Shown: in pieces, positions 15,427 to 24,450 of the stretch
Layout of the letters: every line of letters starts with the position of its first letter
Position numbering within the stretch: the first letter of the stretch is position 1
DNA from: Streptomyces colonosanans
Lineage (GTDB): Bacteria > Actinomycetota > Actinomycetes > Streptomycetales > Streptomycetaceae
NCBI RefSeq assembly: GCF_001866645.1
Contig: NZ_MLYP01000007.1
Location: 1 to 64,000, forward strand
Length of the DNA stretch: 64,000 nt
Reading direction: 5' to 3'
The notes under the pieces: model-generated
Told to the model about the DNA's origin: nothing
What the model saw: the letters and a program-made list of their open reading frames with translations, nothing else
The model's database searches: none
Program-made: the position numbers and the translations under genes

Positions 15427-15957
15427 TTACTCGGCACCGCCCTGCTCGTCCTGCTTGGCACGAAGCGCGTCCACGGTGCGGACGAGCTTCGACGGGAGCG
15501 CCTGGAAGACAGAGGCAGCCTGGGACTGCTTGCCCTTGAACGCACCGGCCAGCTTGGAGAGCAGAACCTCGCGGGACTCGAGGTCCGCAAGCTTCTTGAT
15601 CTCGTCGGCGGACAGCGCCTTGCCTTCAAGGACACCGCCCTTGATGACGAGATTCGGGTTGTCCTTGGCGAAGTCACGGAGACCCTTCGCCGACTCCACC
15701 GGGTCACCGGTGACGAAGGCGACAGCCGTCGGACCGTTGAACAGGTCGTCCAGCGTCGTGATCCCGGCCTCGTTGGCCGCAATCTTGGTCAGCGTGTTCT
15801 TCACCACGGCGTACTGGGCGTTCTCACCGAGCGACCGGCGCAGCGTCTTGAGCTGCGCCACGGTGAGACCGCGGTACTCGGTCAGCACGGCGGCGTTGGA
15901 GCTGCGGAACTTGTCCGTCAGCTCGGCAACCGCGGCAGCCTTGTCGGGCCTCGCCAT
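15427..15957 (-). CDS. rplJ: 50S ribosomal protein L10
   Basis: The 176-residue protein starts [20 protein letters not shown] at 15957, with GGAAGGAGG 13-21 nt upstream. It anchors L7/L12 dimers to 23S rRNA through its C-terminal helix. An in-frame ATG 33 codons upstream lies in the structured leader and is rejected. L10 is the usual autogenous regulator of this operon through its leader RNA, and the leader here has an attenuator-like hairpin. Confidence 0.97.
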   Translation of the reverse strand: MARPDKAAAVAELTDKFRSSNAAVLTEYRGLTVAQLKTLRRSLGENAQYAVVKNTLTKIAANEAGITTLDDLFNGPTAVAFVTGDPVESAKGLRDFAKDNPNLVIKGGVLEGKALSADEIKKLADLESREVLLSKLAGAFKGKQSQAASVFQALPSKLVRTVDALRAKQDEQGGAE

Positions 15958-16195
15958 AGAGCCTCGGCCTCCTTCCGGGTGATTCGGACCGCGCGGACCC
16001 GAAGGAGGTCTGGGGAAAACGAAACGCCCCGGCGCAGGCGCACGGGGCGTACTCAACTGGTCTTACGCACGGCAGAGGCGCGTACTCCAGGAGTTCTTCC
16101 ACTGTCACCTGCGCGGGTCGTCCGCAATTCAGCGGATCCTTCGGCCACCGCGCCCTCGTTCGAGTGCACGGCAACGACCAGCGGTCTTTGGCTTC
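15958..16195 (-). promoter_or_regulatory. rplJ leader with attenuator (L10-leader type)
   Basis: From the predicted start near 16195 to the rplJ ATG runs a leader of about 240 nt. It contains an intrinsic terminator-like hairpin: an 8-bp perfect stem (16043-16050 with 16024-16031) followed on the transcript by TTTCGTTTT (16016-16024). A real U tract is rare in this genome, which supports regulated termination. L10 or L10-L12 binding to leader RNA controls this operon in many bacteria; that this leader works the same way is inference. Confidence 0.6.
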
Positions 16196-16201
16196 AGTGG
16201 G

Positions 16202-16231
16202 AGATTACGTCATGTCCCACGAGGCAAGCAA
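16202..16231 (-). promoter_or_regulatory. rplJL promoter candidate
   Basis: On the minus strand TTGCTT (16226-16231), an 18-bp spacer and TAATCT (16202-16207) give a reasonable vegetative promoter. It lies between the lipoprotein stop codon and the rplJ leader, so rplJL need not depend on upstream transcription. Confidence 0.55.
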
Positions 16232-16256
16232 ATCCATGCCGGGGACGGGAGCTCGG

Positions 16257-17213
16257 TCAGGAACTCGCACCGGCTCCGCCGGCATTCTGGCCGAGCTCCT
16301 TCATCAGGTCCATGAAGTCGACGGTCTCACCGGCGGGCGGCGTCTTGACCTGGATGGCGGCGCCGTAGTCGGAGTACTTGGACATCACCTTCATGTCGCC
16401 CTTGGGGGTCTTCATGGTGACGTCCATACGGGCCGGGAAGTTGTCCTGGTTGACCCAGACCTCGGTGTCGTACCCCTTGATGCCCGTCTTCTCGATGTTG
16501 TCGAGCAACTGCTTGCGGTCCTTCGGCTCGAGGACGTCCAGCGCGCTGTTCGACTTCATCATCTCGTCGACGGTGAGATGGCCTTTGTAGTGCTCGGTCT
16601 TCACCCCGTCGACCGTGGCGGCGCCGAGGTGCTTCAGGTTCGGCGACTCGAGCAGCAGGGCGAGCTGCTGCGCCGGGTTCTGGTTCATGTCGTCGAGGCC
16701 GGAGGTCATCGCCTTCATAGCCTGCGCGTCACCGGACTGCTCGGCCATGGCGCCCAGGTCCATCTTCATCCAGCGCTTGCCGTCGGGCAGCTCCTTGGCG
16801 GCCTCGGCACCCATGTCCATGTACATGATGTTGTCGCGCCAGATCATGCGGACCTTGCTCGGGCCGTCCGACCCGGCCTTCGCCAGCATCGAGCCGTCCA
16901 TCGTGAAGTCCATCACGGTGGGGTCCCAGCCCTGCATACCGGTGACCTTGATCGCGCCCCCGCCGTCCGCCGACTCAGGCATCGACATGGACATCTCAAC
17001 CCTGGCCGACTTCGCAGCAGCGGTCTTCTTGTACGCGGCCGTGATGACGTTCGCGGCCGACTGCCCCGACTGCGCCGACTCGGCCTTGGTGTTCTTCCTG
17101 GTTTCCTTGGCGGCTCCGTCGGAACCGCTGCAGCCGACAGCTCCCCCGAGCAGCGCGACGACGACCAGCGCTCCCACCGCGTTCCTGCGCCCGGCTCGCA
17201 TCGCATTCTTCAT
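16257..17213 (-). CDS. Secreted lipoprotein, LppX/LprG-like or LolA-like fold
   Basis: The 318-residue protein starts MKNAMRAGRRNAVGALVVVA at 17213 with AGGGGTGG upstream; a longer in-frame start lacks an RBS. A signal peptide ends in a lipobox (GGAVGC), so Cys is lipidated and the protein sits on the outer face of the membrane. The mature part is Met-rich (EMSMSMPESADG, DNIMYMDMGAEA) with alternating beta-strand patterns and conserved VWVNQDNFPARMDVTM near the end, as in actinobacterial lipid-carrier lipoproteins. It sits between rplA and rplJ, a position conserved in Streptomyces. Whether it binds lipids is inference. Confidence 0.75.
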   Translation of the reverse strand: MKNAMRAGRRNAVGALVVVALLGGAVGCSGSDGAAKETRKNTKAESAQSGQSAANVITAAYKKTAAAKSARVEMSMSMPESADGGGAIKVTGMQGWDPTVMDFTMDGSMLAKAGSDGPSKVRMIWRDNIMYMDMGAEAAKELPDGKRWMKMDLGAMAEQSGDAQAMKAMTSGLDDMNQNPAQQLALLLESPNLKHLGAATVDGVKTEHYKGHLTVDEMMKSNSALDVLEPKDRKQLLDNIEKTGIKGYDTEVWVNQDNFPARMDVTMKTPKGDMKVMSKYSDYGAAIQVKTPPAGETVDFMDLMKELGQNAGGAGASS

Positions 17214-17341
17214 GGACAGTCCACCCCTTGGAGTTCCGGGAACAAATGATCGATCTCCTGCCGTGGACCCTACCCGATCGTCACCTGTTGGACCGTTTTC
17301 CATCGGTTGCCTGACGTCTGGTGCGGCCCGCGTGAAACGGG

Positions 17342-17377
17342 CACGGGCCCCGCACCAGGGAAGGTGCGGGGCCCGTG
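17342..17377 (-). terminator. Terminator of rplK-rplA
   Basis: A perfect 15-bp stem (17342-17356 with 17363-17377) with a 6-nt loop starts 38 bp past the rplA stop. It ends the rplKA unit before the lipoprotein gene. Confidence 0.85.
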
Positions 17378-17415
17378 GAGCGCGTGCGCGACGCGGCTGC
17401 CGGTGACCGTATGGG

Positions 17416-18141
17416 TCAGACGGCGGCCGGGTCCTCCTCGGTGAGGAGGTTGCGGGTGCGGTTCGAGTCGACCGGAATGCCGGGGCCCATCGTGGTGGTG
17501 ATGGCGGCCTTCTTGATGTAGCGACCCTTGGCGGCGGACGGCTTCAGACGGAGGATCTCCTCCAGGGCCGCGCCGTAGTTCTCCACCAGCTTGGTGTCGT
17601 CGAAGGACACCTTGCCGATGATGAAGTGCAGGTTCGAGTGCTTGTCCACGCGGAACTCGATCTTGCCACCCTTGATCTCGGTGACAGCCTTCGCCACGTC
17701 CGGGGTCACGGTGCCGGTCTTGGGGTTCGGCATCAGACCACGGGGACCGAGCACGCGGCCGAGGCGGCCGACCTTGCCCATGAGGTCCGGGGTGGCGACG
17801 ACGGCGTCGAAGTCCAGACGGCCCTTCGACACCTCGTCGATCAGCTCGTCGGCGCCGACGATGTCGGCGCCCGCGGCACGAGCGGCCTCGGCACGGTCAC
17901 CGGTCGCGAAGACCAGGACCCGGGCGGTCTTACCGGTGCCGTGCGGGAGGTTCACGGTGCCACGGACCATCTGGTCGGCCTTGCGCGGGTCGACACCCAG
18001 GCGGAAGGCGACCTCGACAGTGCTGTCGAACTTGGTCGTGGAGGTCTCCTTGGCGAGACGGACGGCCTCGAGCGGGGCGTACAGCTTCTCCCGGTCGATC
18101 TTGGCGTCCGCAGCGCGGAGAGCCTTGCTGCGCTTGCTCAC
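17416..18141 (-). CDS. rplA: 50S ribosomal protein L1
   Basis: The 241-residue protein begins [20 protein letters not shown] (GTG at 18139-18141 read as Met). The RNA-binding signature of L1 ([19 protein letters not shown]) is intact. L1 forms the mobile stalk at the tRNA exit site and often represses its own operon. It follows rplK by 94 bp in the usual L11-L1 order. Upstream in-frame codons are rejected because they overlap rplK. Confidence 0.97.
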   Translation of the reverse strand: MSKRSKALRAADAKIDREKLYAPLEAVRLAKETSTTKFDSTVEVAFRLGVDPRKADQMVRGTVNLPHGTGKTARVLVFATGDRAEAARAAGADIVGADELIDEVSKGRLDFDAVVATPDLMGKVGRLGRVLGPRGLMPNPKTGTVTPDVAKAVTEIKGGKIEFRVDKHSNLHFIIGKVSFDDTKLVENYGAALEEILRLKPSAAKGRYIKKAAITTTMGPGIPVDSNRTRNLLTEEDPAAV

Positions 18142-18235
18142 AATTGCTCCTGTGTGTTCTGAAAGGAGTCGTGGTGCGGGCCGAGCGGGCCCTGCCACGT
18201 GCGGCCTCAGCCGCATGGTTCTACGAAGGTGGGGT

Positions 18236-18670
18236 TCAGCCCTCGACCGTGACGCCCATGGAACGCGCGGTGCCGGCGATGATCTTCGCGGCAGCGTCCA
18301 GGTCGTTGGCGTTGAGGTCGGGCATCTTCGTTTCGGCGATCTCGCGGACCTGCGCCTCGGTGATCTTGGCGACCTTGGTCTTGTGCGGCTCGCCGGAGCC
18401 CTTCTCAATACCCGCGGCCTTGAGGATCATCTTGGCGGCCGGCGGCGTCTTGGTGACGAAGGTGAAGGAACGGTCCTCGTAGACCGTGATCTCCACCGGG
18501 ATGACCCAACCGCGCTGCGACTCGGTCGCGGCGTTGTAGGCCTTGCAGAACTCCATGATGTTGACGCCGTGCTGACCCAGCGCCGGGCCGACCGGCGGGG
18601 CCGGGTTGGCGGCACCGGCCTTGATCTGGAGCTTGATGAGCCCCGTGACCTTCTTCTTCTTGGGAGGCAT
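18236..18670 (-). CDS. rplK: 50S ribosomal protein L11
   Basis: The 144-residue protein starts [20 protein letters not shown] and keeps the proline-rich N-terminal switch ([20 protein letters not shown]) that interacts with elongation factors and thiopeptide antibiotics. L11 is also needed for RelA activation. The ATG at 18670 is chosen because homologues start there; 33 more in-frame codons upstream cover the nusG-rplK gap. Confidence 0.97.
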   Translation of the reverse strand: MPPKKKKVTGLIKLQIKAGAANPAPPVGPALGQHGVNIMEFCKAYNAATESQRGWVIPVEITVYEDRSFTFVTKTPPAAKMILKAAGIEKGSGEPHKTKVAKITEAQVREIAETKMPDLNANDLDAAAKIIAGTARSMGVTVEG

Positions 18671-18772
18671 AGCTCTCCGGGTCCTTTCGATTCGGGTCCT
18701 GCCCGCTCCCGGGGACCACCCGGATGCAGGCATACCGCACAACGATAACGGGTATGGATGCGCGGCCAAAAA

Positions 18773-18818
18773 CCGACCAGGTCAGACGGACTGTGGGCAG
18801 CCCGTCTGACCTGGTCGG
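18773..18818 (-). terminator. Terminator of secE-nusG
   Basis: A perfect 17-bp stem (18773-18789 with 18802-18818) with a 12-nt loop is followed on the minus strand by TTTTT (18768-18772). This is a textbook intrinsic terminator, 21 bp past the nusG stop. Confidence 0.92.
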
Positions 18819-18839
18819 AAGCGGTCGGTCCAGAAAGAA

Positions 18840-19661
18840 CTAGTTCTTCTGGATCTGGTCGAAGGAGAGCTCGACCGGAGTCTCGCGACCGAAGATCTCC
18901 ACGAGGCCCTTGACCTTCTTGGAGTCGGCGTTGATCTCGTTGATGGTCGCCTGCAGCGTCGCGAACGGGCCGTCGGTGACGGTGACCGAGTCGCCGACCT
19001 CGAAGTCCAGCACCTGGACCTCGACCTTGCGCTGCGGCGCCGGCCTGCCCTCGGCCTCGGCGGCCTCACGGGCGGCCTTCTCCTCGGCCTCCGGGGCGAG
19101 CATCTTGACGATCTCGTCCAGGGTCAGCGGGTACGGGTCGTAGGCGTTGCCCACGAAGCCGGTGACGCCAGGGGTGTTGCGTACGACGCCCCAGGACTCG
19201 TTCGTCAGGTCCATGCGCACCAGGACATAGCCGGGGAGCTTGTTCTGGCGGATGGTCTTACGGTCGCCGTTCTTGATCTGGACGACCTCTTCCTGCGGCA
19301 CCTCGGCCTGGAAGATGTAGTCCTCGACGTTCAGCGAGACGGCGCGCTGCTCGAGGTTGGTCTTCACGCGGTTCTCGTAGCCGGCGTACGTGTGAATCAC
19401 GTACCACTCGCCGGGCAGGGAGCGCAGCTCCTCGCGGAGCTGCTCGACCGGGTCGAGCGCGGGCTCCTGCTCGCCCTCGACGACCTCGTCCTCGTCCACG
19501 ACGTGCATGGCGGCCTCTTCGGCCGGCTCGCCCGTGACGGCTTCGGCAGCCTCGGTCTCGTCGACCTCGTCCGCGCCCTCGACGATGTCCAGCTCGTTGT
19601 CCACGGACTCGACGGCCTCCCCGCGAGGCTCCATGGCGTCGTTCAGGTTCGGGTCAGACAC
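18840..19661 (-). CDS. nusG: Transcription termination/antitermination factor NusG
   Basis: The 273-residue protein has an acidic N-terminal extension of about 80 residues (rich in Glu, Asp and Val), then the NGN domain from [20 protein letters not shown] and a C-terminal KOW domain ([20 protein letters not shown]). NusG binds RNA polymerase and links it to the leading ribosome or to Rho. E. coli NusG is about 181 residues; the long acidic arm is known in actinobacterial NusG. It follows secE by 80 bp, the usual order. Confidence 0.96.
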   Translation of the reverse strand: MSDPNLNDAMEPRGEAVESVDNELDIVEGADEVDETEAAEAVTGEPAEEAAMHVVDEDEVVEGEQEPALDPVEQLREELRSLPGEWYVIHTYAGYENRVKTNLEQRAVSLNVEDYIFQAEVPQEEVVQIKNGDRKTIRQNKLPGYVLVRMDLTNESWGVVRNTPGVTGFVGNAYDPYPLTLDEIVKMLAPEAEEKAAREAAEAEGRPAPQRKVEVQVLDFEVGDSVTVTDGPFATLQATINEINADSKKVKGLVEIFGRETPVELSFDQIQKN

Positions 19662-19741
19662 GGTGGCTGCTTCTTCCTGGATACATAGGGGTGGAACATG
19701 CGAAACGGACGCCGGGCACCGCGGCGTCCTTCGCTCTCGGC

Positions 19742-20026
19742 TCAGCCGAAGACGTACTTTGTGGCGTGGTTGAGCCCATAGTCAATCAGAGTCACCAGCG
19801 CGATCATGATCGCGACGAAGAAGATCACCACGGTGGTGTAGGACGTCAGCTGGTTGCGCGACGGCCAGACGACCTTGCGCAGCTCCGCGATGATCTGACG
19901 ATAGAAGAGGGCAAGGCGCTTGAGCGGGCCCTTCTTGGCTCGCTTGCCACCCTTGCGGGTCTTCTTCGATTCCTGCACCTCGTCCTGGGCGTCAGGCATG
20001 TCGATGGAGCCCACGGCGTCCGTCAC
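19742..20026 (-). CDS. secE: Preprotein translocase subunit SecE
   Basis: The 94-residue protein has a charged N-terminus (residues 1-37), then the conserved SecE amphipathic stretch ([17 protein letters not shown]) and a single membrane helix ([19 protein letters not shown]). It clamps SecY in the general secretion channel. It lies 109 bp from tRNA-Trp and just before nusG, the standard bacterial order. Confidence 0.96.
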   Translation of the reverse strand: MTDAVGSIDMPDAQDEVQESKKTRKGGKRAKKGPLKRLALFYRQIIAELRKVVWPSRNQLTSYTTVVIFFVAIMIALVTLIDYGLNHATKYVFG

Positions 20027-20135
20027 GCGTCCTCACCTGATTCCCGGGTCGTGGCCGTGCCGCGCCCGGTGGAGCCGCACGGCGAGTGCAATACGTACGT
20101 ACTGTGCGCACACTTCCTGATCGGGGAGTGTGTAG

Positions 20136-20208
20136 CAGGGCCGGAGGGACTTGAACCCCCAACCGCTGGTTTTGGAGACCAGTGCTCTACCAATTGAGCT
20201 ACGACCCT
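20136..20208 (-). tRNA. tRNA-Trp (CCA anticodon)
   Basis: A 73-nt cloverleaf read on the minus strand: acceptor AGGGTCG pairs with CGGCCCT, the anticodon stem-loop CTGGTCTCCAAAACCAG carries CCA, and the T arm has TTCAAGT. The 3' CCA is not encoded. tRNA-Trp just upstream of secE-nusG is the normal actinobacterial arrangement. Confidence 0.97.
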
Positions 20209-20680
20209 TTGCTGTGTACCCCAACGTACCGCATCCGGGCGGGTGCTCGGTGTGCACCTGCTCGATCGCGGCCGCCGAAGGCCAACGAGGTGAGAGTGTA
20301 CGTGTTCAACGGCCGGTCGTCGAACAGAAAGTGCCCGTAGGGGCATTGTCGGCTGAAGATCGGCGGCGGATCGCCGGAAGATCGACCACGTCGGCGCCCG
20401 GCTCAGGACGTTTGTTCCCCTCCTGTCCTGTTCAGTCTGCCGCCTGCCCGGCGCCTCGTCGCGCCCCTCCGGCCACCGCCGACTGCGGGCGTCGCTCCCG
20501 TAAGCCGCCCGAGCGGGTGCGGGAGCGACGGCCCCGGCGGCATCGTCCTGGCCGGCGTCGATCGAAACCACGTCCACGGTTAAGCCGGTTCACGCCGTCG
20601 CAGGGCTTTGGACCAGTGACTTCGGTCGGCAAGCCAAACCTGCGTACCGCGGGCGATTCCGGTCTGGAACGATGGGTTCC
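20209..20680. other. Divergent gap between tRNA-Trp and aspC without a gene
   Basis: These 472 bp must hold the promoters for tRNA-Trp/secE (minus) and aspC (plus). I found no pair of boxes good enough to assign, and open frames here are short and poorly coding. Confidence 0.5.
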
Positions 20681-21907
20681 ATGAGCGCTGCAACCCCACC
20701 CACCGAGCGCCGGGTCTCTGCCCGGATCGGCGCGATCTCCGAGTCCGCCACCCTTGCCGTGGACGCCAAGGCCAAGGCCCTCAAGGCCGCCGGACGCCCA
20801 GTGATCGGCTTTGGTGCCGGTGAGCCCGACTTCCCGACGCCGGACTACATCGTCGATGCGGCCATCGAGGCCTGCAAGAACCCGAAGTACCACCGCTACA
20901 CGCCGGCCGGCGGTCTGCCGGAGCTGAAGAGCGCGATCGCCGCGAAGACGCTGCGCGACTCCGGCTACGAGGTGGACGCCTCCCAGGTCCTGGTCACCAA
21001 CGGCGGCAAGCAGGCCATCTACGAGGCCTTCGCCGCGATCCTGGACCCGGGCGACGAGGTGATCGTCCCGGCGCCGTACTGGACCACGTACCCGGAGTCG
21101 ATCCGGCTGGCCGGCGGCGTCCCGGTGGAGGTCGTCGCGGACGAAACGACCGGCTACCGCGTCTCCGTCGAGCAGCTGGAGGCCGCCCGCACGGAGAAGA
21201 CGAAGGTCGTCCTCTTCGTCTCCCCCTCGAACCCGACCGGCGCTGTCTACAGCGAGGCCGAGGCCGAGGCGATCGGCCGCTGGGCGGTCGAGCACGGCCT
21301 GTGGGTGCTGACGGACGAGATCTACGAGCACCTGGTCTACGGCGACGCGAAGTTCACCTCGCTGCCCGCGCTCCTGCCCGAGCTGCGCGACAAGTGCATC
21401 GTGGTCAACGGTGTCGCCAAGACGTACGCGATGACGGGCTGGCGCGTGGGCTGGGTCATCGGCCCGAAGGACGTGGTCAAGGCCGCGACGAACCTGCAGT
21501 CGCACGCCACGTCCAATGTGTCGAACGTGGCGCAGGTGGCGGCGCTGGCGGCCGTGTCGGGCGACCTGGACGCGGTCGCAAGGATGCGCGAGGCCTTCGA
21601 CCGGCGCCGCAGGACGATCGTGCGGATGCTGAACGAGATCGACGGTGTGGTCTGTCCCGAGCCCGAGGGCGCCTTCTACGCGTACCCCTCGGTCAAGGCC
21701 CTGATCGGCAAGGAGATCCGCGGCAAGCGCCCGCAGAACTCGGTGGAGCTGGCCGCGCTGATCCTGGAGGAGGCCGAGGTCGCGGTCGTCCCGGGCGAGG
21801 CATTCGGCACCCCCGGCTATCTGCGGCTGTCCTACGCCCTCGGAGACGAGGACCTGGTCGAGGGCGTGAGCAGGATCCGGAAGCTGCTCGCGGAGGCGCG
21901 GGACTGA
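20681..21907 (+). CDS. aspC: Pyridoxal-phosphate aspartate aminotransferase
   Basis: The 408-residue class I/II aminotransferase has [14 protein letters not shown] near the start, [20 protein letters not shown] and the PLP lysine in [16 protein letters not shown]. It should interconvert aspartate and 2-oxoglutarate with oxaloacetate and glutamate in the cytoplasm. The start [11 protein letters not shown] at 20681 matches relatives; an in-frame ATG 9 bp earlier (20672) is possible and lies only 4 nt from GGAA. It diverges from the tRNA-Trp/secE unit, as in other Streptomyces. Substrate preference could be wider than aspartate. Confidence 0.92.
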   Translation: MSAATPPTERRVSARIGAISESATLAVDAKAKALKAAGRPVIGFGAGEPDFPTPDYIVDAAIEACKNPKYHRYTPAGGLPELKSAIAAKTLRDSGYEVDASQVLVTNGGKQAIYEAFAAILDPGDEVIVPAPYWTTYPESIRLAGGVPVEVVADETTGYRVSVEQLEAARTEKTKVVLFVSPSNPTGAVYSEAEAEAIGRWAVEHGLWVLTDEIYEHLVYGDAKFTSLPALLPELRDKCIVVNGVAKTYAMTGWRVGWVIGPKDVVKAATNLQSHATSNVSNVAQVAALAAVSGDLDAVARMREAFDRRRRTIVRMLNEIDGVVCPEPEGAFYAYPSVKALIGKEIRGKRPQNSVELAALILEEAEVAVVPGEAFGTPGYLRLSYALGDEDLVEGVSRIRKLLAEARD

Positions 21908-21927
21908 CGTCCTGCTCCGGTTTCTCC

Positions 21928-21969
21928 GGGGACCTTCCACCTCCCTCCGTGGGTAAGTGGGAGGTCCCC
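21928..21969 (+). terminator. Terminator of aspC
   Basis: A 13-bp stem (21928-21940 with 21957-21969, one G-U) is followed by gTTTGTTTGTG. It begins 20 bp past the stop codon. Confidence 0.8.
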
Positions 21970-22044
21970 GTTTGTTTGTGCGAGCAAGACCACGGAAGGG
22001 GAAAGCGCTACCGGCGGGGCGGGGGCGTACGGCACGATCCTCAG

Positions 22045-23073
22045 ATGGAGCGTGTACGTGATGTCTCTGAGCTGCCGAAGGCCCATCTGCACCTGCACTT
22101 CACCGGGTCGATGCGACCCACGACCCTGCTGGAACTGGCCGACAAGTACGGCGTACGGCTGCCCGACGCGCTGACCAGCGGGGAGCCGCCGAAGCTGCGG
22201 GCGACGGACGAGCGGGGCTGGTTCCGCTTCCAGCGGCTGTACGACGCGGCACGTTCGTGTCTGAGGGAGCCGGAGGACATCCAGCGGCTGGTACGGGAAG
22301 CCGCGGAGGAGGACCTCAAGGACGGCTCGGGCTGGCTGGAGATCCAGGTGGACCCGACGTCGTACGCGCCGCGCCTGGGCGGTCTGCTCCCGGCGCTGGA
22401 GATCATCCTGGACGCGGTGGAGACGGCGATACGGGAGACGGGCCTCGGGATGCGTGTCCTGGTTGCCGCGAACCGTATGAAGCACCCCCTGGAGGCGCGC
22501 ACGCTGGCGCGTCTGGCGGTGCGGTACCAGGACCGCGGGGTGGTGGGCTTCGGACTGTCGAACGACGAACGCCGGGGCATGGCACGGGACTTCGACCGCG
22601 CATTCGCCATCGCCCGTGATGGCGGCCTGCTGTCGGCGCCGCACGGTGGCGAGCTGACCGGGCCGTCGTCGGTCCGCGACTGCCTGGACGACCTGCACGC
22701 GACGCGGATCGGCCACGGAGTGCGGGCCGCGGAGGACCCACGGCTGCTCAGGCGCCTGGCAGACCGGGGGGTGACGTGCGAGGTGTGCCCCGCGTCGAAC
22801 GTGGCGCTCGGCGTCTACGAGAAGCCGGAGGACGTCCCGCTGCGGACGCTGTTCGAGGCGGGCGTCCCGATGGCACTGGGCGCCGACGACCCCCTGCTGT
22901 TCGGCTCCCGACTGGCGGCCCAGTACGAGATCGCCCGCCACCACCACGGCTTCACGGACGAGGAGCTGGCGGAGCTGGCACGGCAGTCGGTACGCGGGTC
23001 GGCGGCACCCCAGGACGTGCAAGCGGCATTGCTGTCGGGGGTGGACGACTGGCTCAGCGGCCCGGCCGCTTGA
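22045..23073 (+). CDS. Adenosine deaminase family protein
   Basis: The 342-residue metal-dependent deaminase has the N-terminal metal pair HLHLHFTG (residues 14-21), SAPHGGE (metal His and catalytic Glu), RIGHGVRA (catalytic His) and GADDPLLFGS (metal Asp). All catalytic and metal positions of the family are present. In true adenosine deaminases the first motif reads HxHLDG; here Asp is replaced by Thr (HFTG), so the substrate may be another purine compound. The ATG at 22045 follows a gap with the aspC terminator, and upstream in-frame codons overlap aspC. Family sure, exact substrate open. Confidence 0.85.
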   Translation: MERVRDVSELPKAHLHLHFTGSMRPTTLLELADKYGVRLPDALTSGEPPKLRATDERGWFRFQRLYDAARSCLREPEDIQRLVREAAEEDLKDGSGWLEIQVDPTSYAPRLGGLLPALEIILDAVETAIRETGLGMRVLVAANRMKHPLEARTLARLAVRYQDRGVVGFGLSNDERRGMARDFDRAFAIARDGGLLSAPHGGELTGPSSVRDCLDDLHATRIGHGVRAAEDPRLLRRLADRGVTCEVCPASNVALGVYEKPEDVPLRTLFEAGVPMALGADDPLLFGSRLAAQYEIARHHHGFTDEELAELARQSVRGSAAPQDVQAALLSGVDDWLSGPAA

Positions 23074-23127
23074 AGAGGGCGCGTGGCGGATACGGCGTGA
23101 CCTGGGGGTCGGCCGCGTACGGGGGCC

Positions 23128-23751
23128 TCATGCCCCGGGCGTCGCGTCACGAGGGGTCTCGGCCGCGGACAGTCCGCCCAGCAGCGTCCGGGCGAGGCGC
23201 CGCGCGAAGTCGTCCACGGGCGGGGGGCCGCCCTCCTCCGTCGCGTCGTACGCGAACGCCCGCTGGGCGCAGGCGCCGAGCAGGAGCGAAGCCGCGGCGA
23301 AGGTGTCCGCGTCGGCGCGGACCCGTCCGGCCGCCTGCTCGGCGCGCAGGTACGCGTCGAGCAGGTGGATCGGCATGTGCGGCCCCGATCCCATCTGCCG
23401 CATCGCCTCCTCGTGCCGCCGCTTGAGCTGCGGCTCGGCGTACAGCGACGCGGCGATCGGGAAGCTCTGCTCATAGAAGAGTGCCGCTCTGCGGGCGATC
23501 TCGGTGAGGTTCTCCTCCAGTGGGTGCCGGCCCGGCTCGGCCGCCAGATCGCTCAGCAACGGGCTCAGCCGGGGCAGTCGCTCCGCGAGGACCCGGATGA
23601 ACAGTTGCTCCTTGCTCGCGAAGTACTTGTAGAGCGCGGCCTCGGAGCAGCCCGCCGCCTTGGCGATCTCCTTGGTCGTGGCGCGGGTGAGCCCCACCGT
23701 GAGCATCATCTGGTGTGCGGCATCGAGGATGCGGACCCGCGCCGGTCTCAA
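23128..23751 (-). CDS. TetR/AcrR-family transcriptional regulator
   Basis: The 207-residue protein has an N-terminal TetR helix-turn-helix (RILDAAHQMML, TKEIAKAAGCSEAALYKYF; residues 7-45) and a helical ligand-binding part. The start is a TTG at 23751; an in-frame stop lies two codons upstream, so no longer form exists. It diverges from the NAD(P)-binding protein at 23818, the usual arrangement for a local repressor and its target. The gap has a tandem 12-bp repeat that could be part of the control region. Confidence 0.85.
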   Translation of the reverse strand: MRPARVRILDAAHQMMLTVGLTRATTKEIAKAAGCSEAALYKYFASKEQLFIRVLAERLPRLSPLLSDLAAEPGRHPLEENLTEIARRAALFYEQSFPIAASLYAEPQLKRRHEEAMRQMGSGPHMPIHLLDAYLRAEQAAGRVRADADTFAAASLLLGACAQRAFAYDATEEGGPPPVDDFARRLARTLLGGLSAAETPRDATPGA

Positions 23752-23778
23752 TGCTCACCCACCGCTGATTCCATCGCG

Positions 23779-23802
23779 CTCGAACGGAAACTCGAACGGA
23801 AA
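23779..23802. repeat. Tandem 12-bp direct repeat in the TetR/oxidoreductase divergent region
   Basis: The 12-mer ctcgaacggaaa occurs twice without a gap, 16 bp before the oxidoreductase ATG. TetR operators are usually inverted repeats, so this could instead be a duplication or the site of another factor. Confidence 0.6.
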
Positions 23803-23817
23803 TACGGGAGATACGCC

Positions 23818-24450
23818 ATGCAGCTCACCGTTTTCGGTGCCACCGGCGGCATCGGCCGGGAGATCGTCACGCAGGCCCTGGCAGCGGGCCATCGGGTCAC
23901 CGCCGTCGTACGGGATCCAGCCCGGCTCGCCGTGACCGGCGCGGGCCTGGAGGTGGTGCGGGCGGACCTGACGGACGTCGACGCGCTGCGTCCGGCGGTC
24001 GCCGGCCGCGACGCGGTCCTGTCAGGGCTGGGCCCCCGCAGCCGCAAGGACGCCGGGGTGGCGACGCGGCTGACGCGCACGATGCTGGGCGCTCTGGAGG
24101 CGGAGGGGGTGCGCCGGCTGCTGGTGGTGAGCGCCGCTCCTCTCGGCCCCGTGCCCGAGGGCACGGGCACCCTCGACCACATGGTCCGCGGCCTCGTCTC
24201 GGCGATCCTCAAGCACGTCTACGCCGACCTGAGGGAGATGGAGGCGGAACTGGCCCGCAGCGCCACGGACTGGACGGTCGTACGCCCGCCGCGCCTGCAG
24301 GACAAGCCGCTCACGGGCTCGTACCGCACGGTCGTCGGCGGCAACCCGCTCAAGGGCCGCTTCATCGGCCGTGCCGACGTCGCCCACGCGATGCTGGCGA
24401 TGACCGGCGACCCGGGAACGGTGAAGCAGGGGGTGGGGGTGGCCTACTAG
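23818..24450 (+). CDS. NAD(P)H-binding SDR-like oxidoreductase
   Basis: The 210-residue protein starts MQLTVFGATGGIGREIVTQA, the Rossmann glycine motif GATGGIG of atypical short-chain dehydrogenases (NmrA/YwnB-like). Later VSAAP and TDWTVVRPPRLQDKP fit the same family. It is divergent from the TetR gene and probably controlled by it. RBS GGGAG. The last two codons, Tyr and TAG, lie inside the left terminal repeat of the foldback element at 24445-24684, so insertion set the present 3' end of the gene. Confidence 0.85.
   Translation: MQLTVFGATGGIGREIVTQALAAGHRVTAVVRDPARLAVTGAGLEVVRADLTDVDALRPAVAGRDAVLSGLGPRSRKDAGVATRLTRTMLGALEAEGVRRLLVVSAAPLGPVPEGTGTLDHMVRGLVSAILKHVYADLREMEAELARSATDWTVVRPPRLQDKPLTGSYRTVVGGNPLKGRFIGRADVAHAMLAMTGDPGTVKQGVGVAY

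Noticed and set aside
20023..20577. Open frame covering tRNA-Trp
   Set aside because: It spans a clear tRNA gene and has no protein family text.
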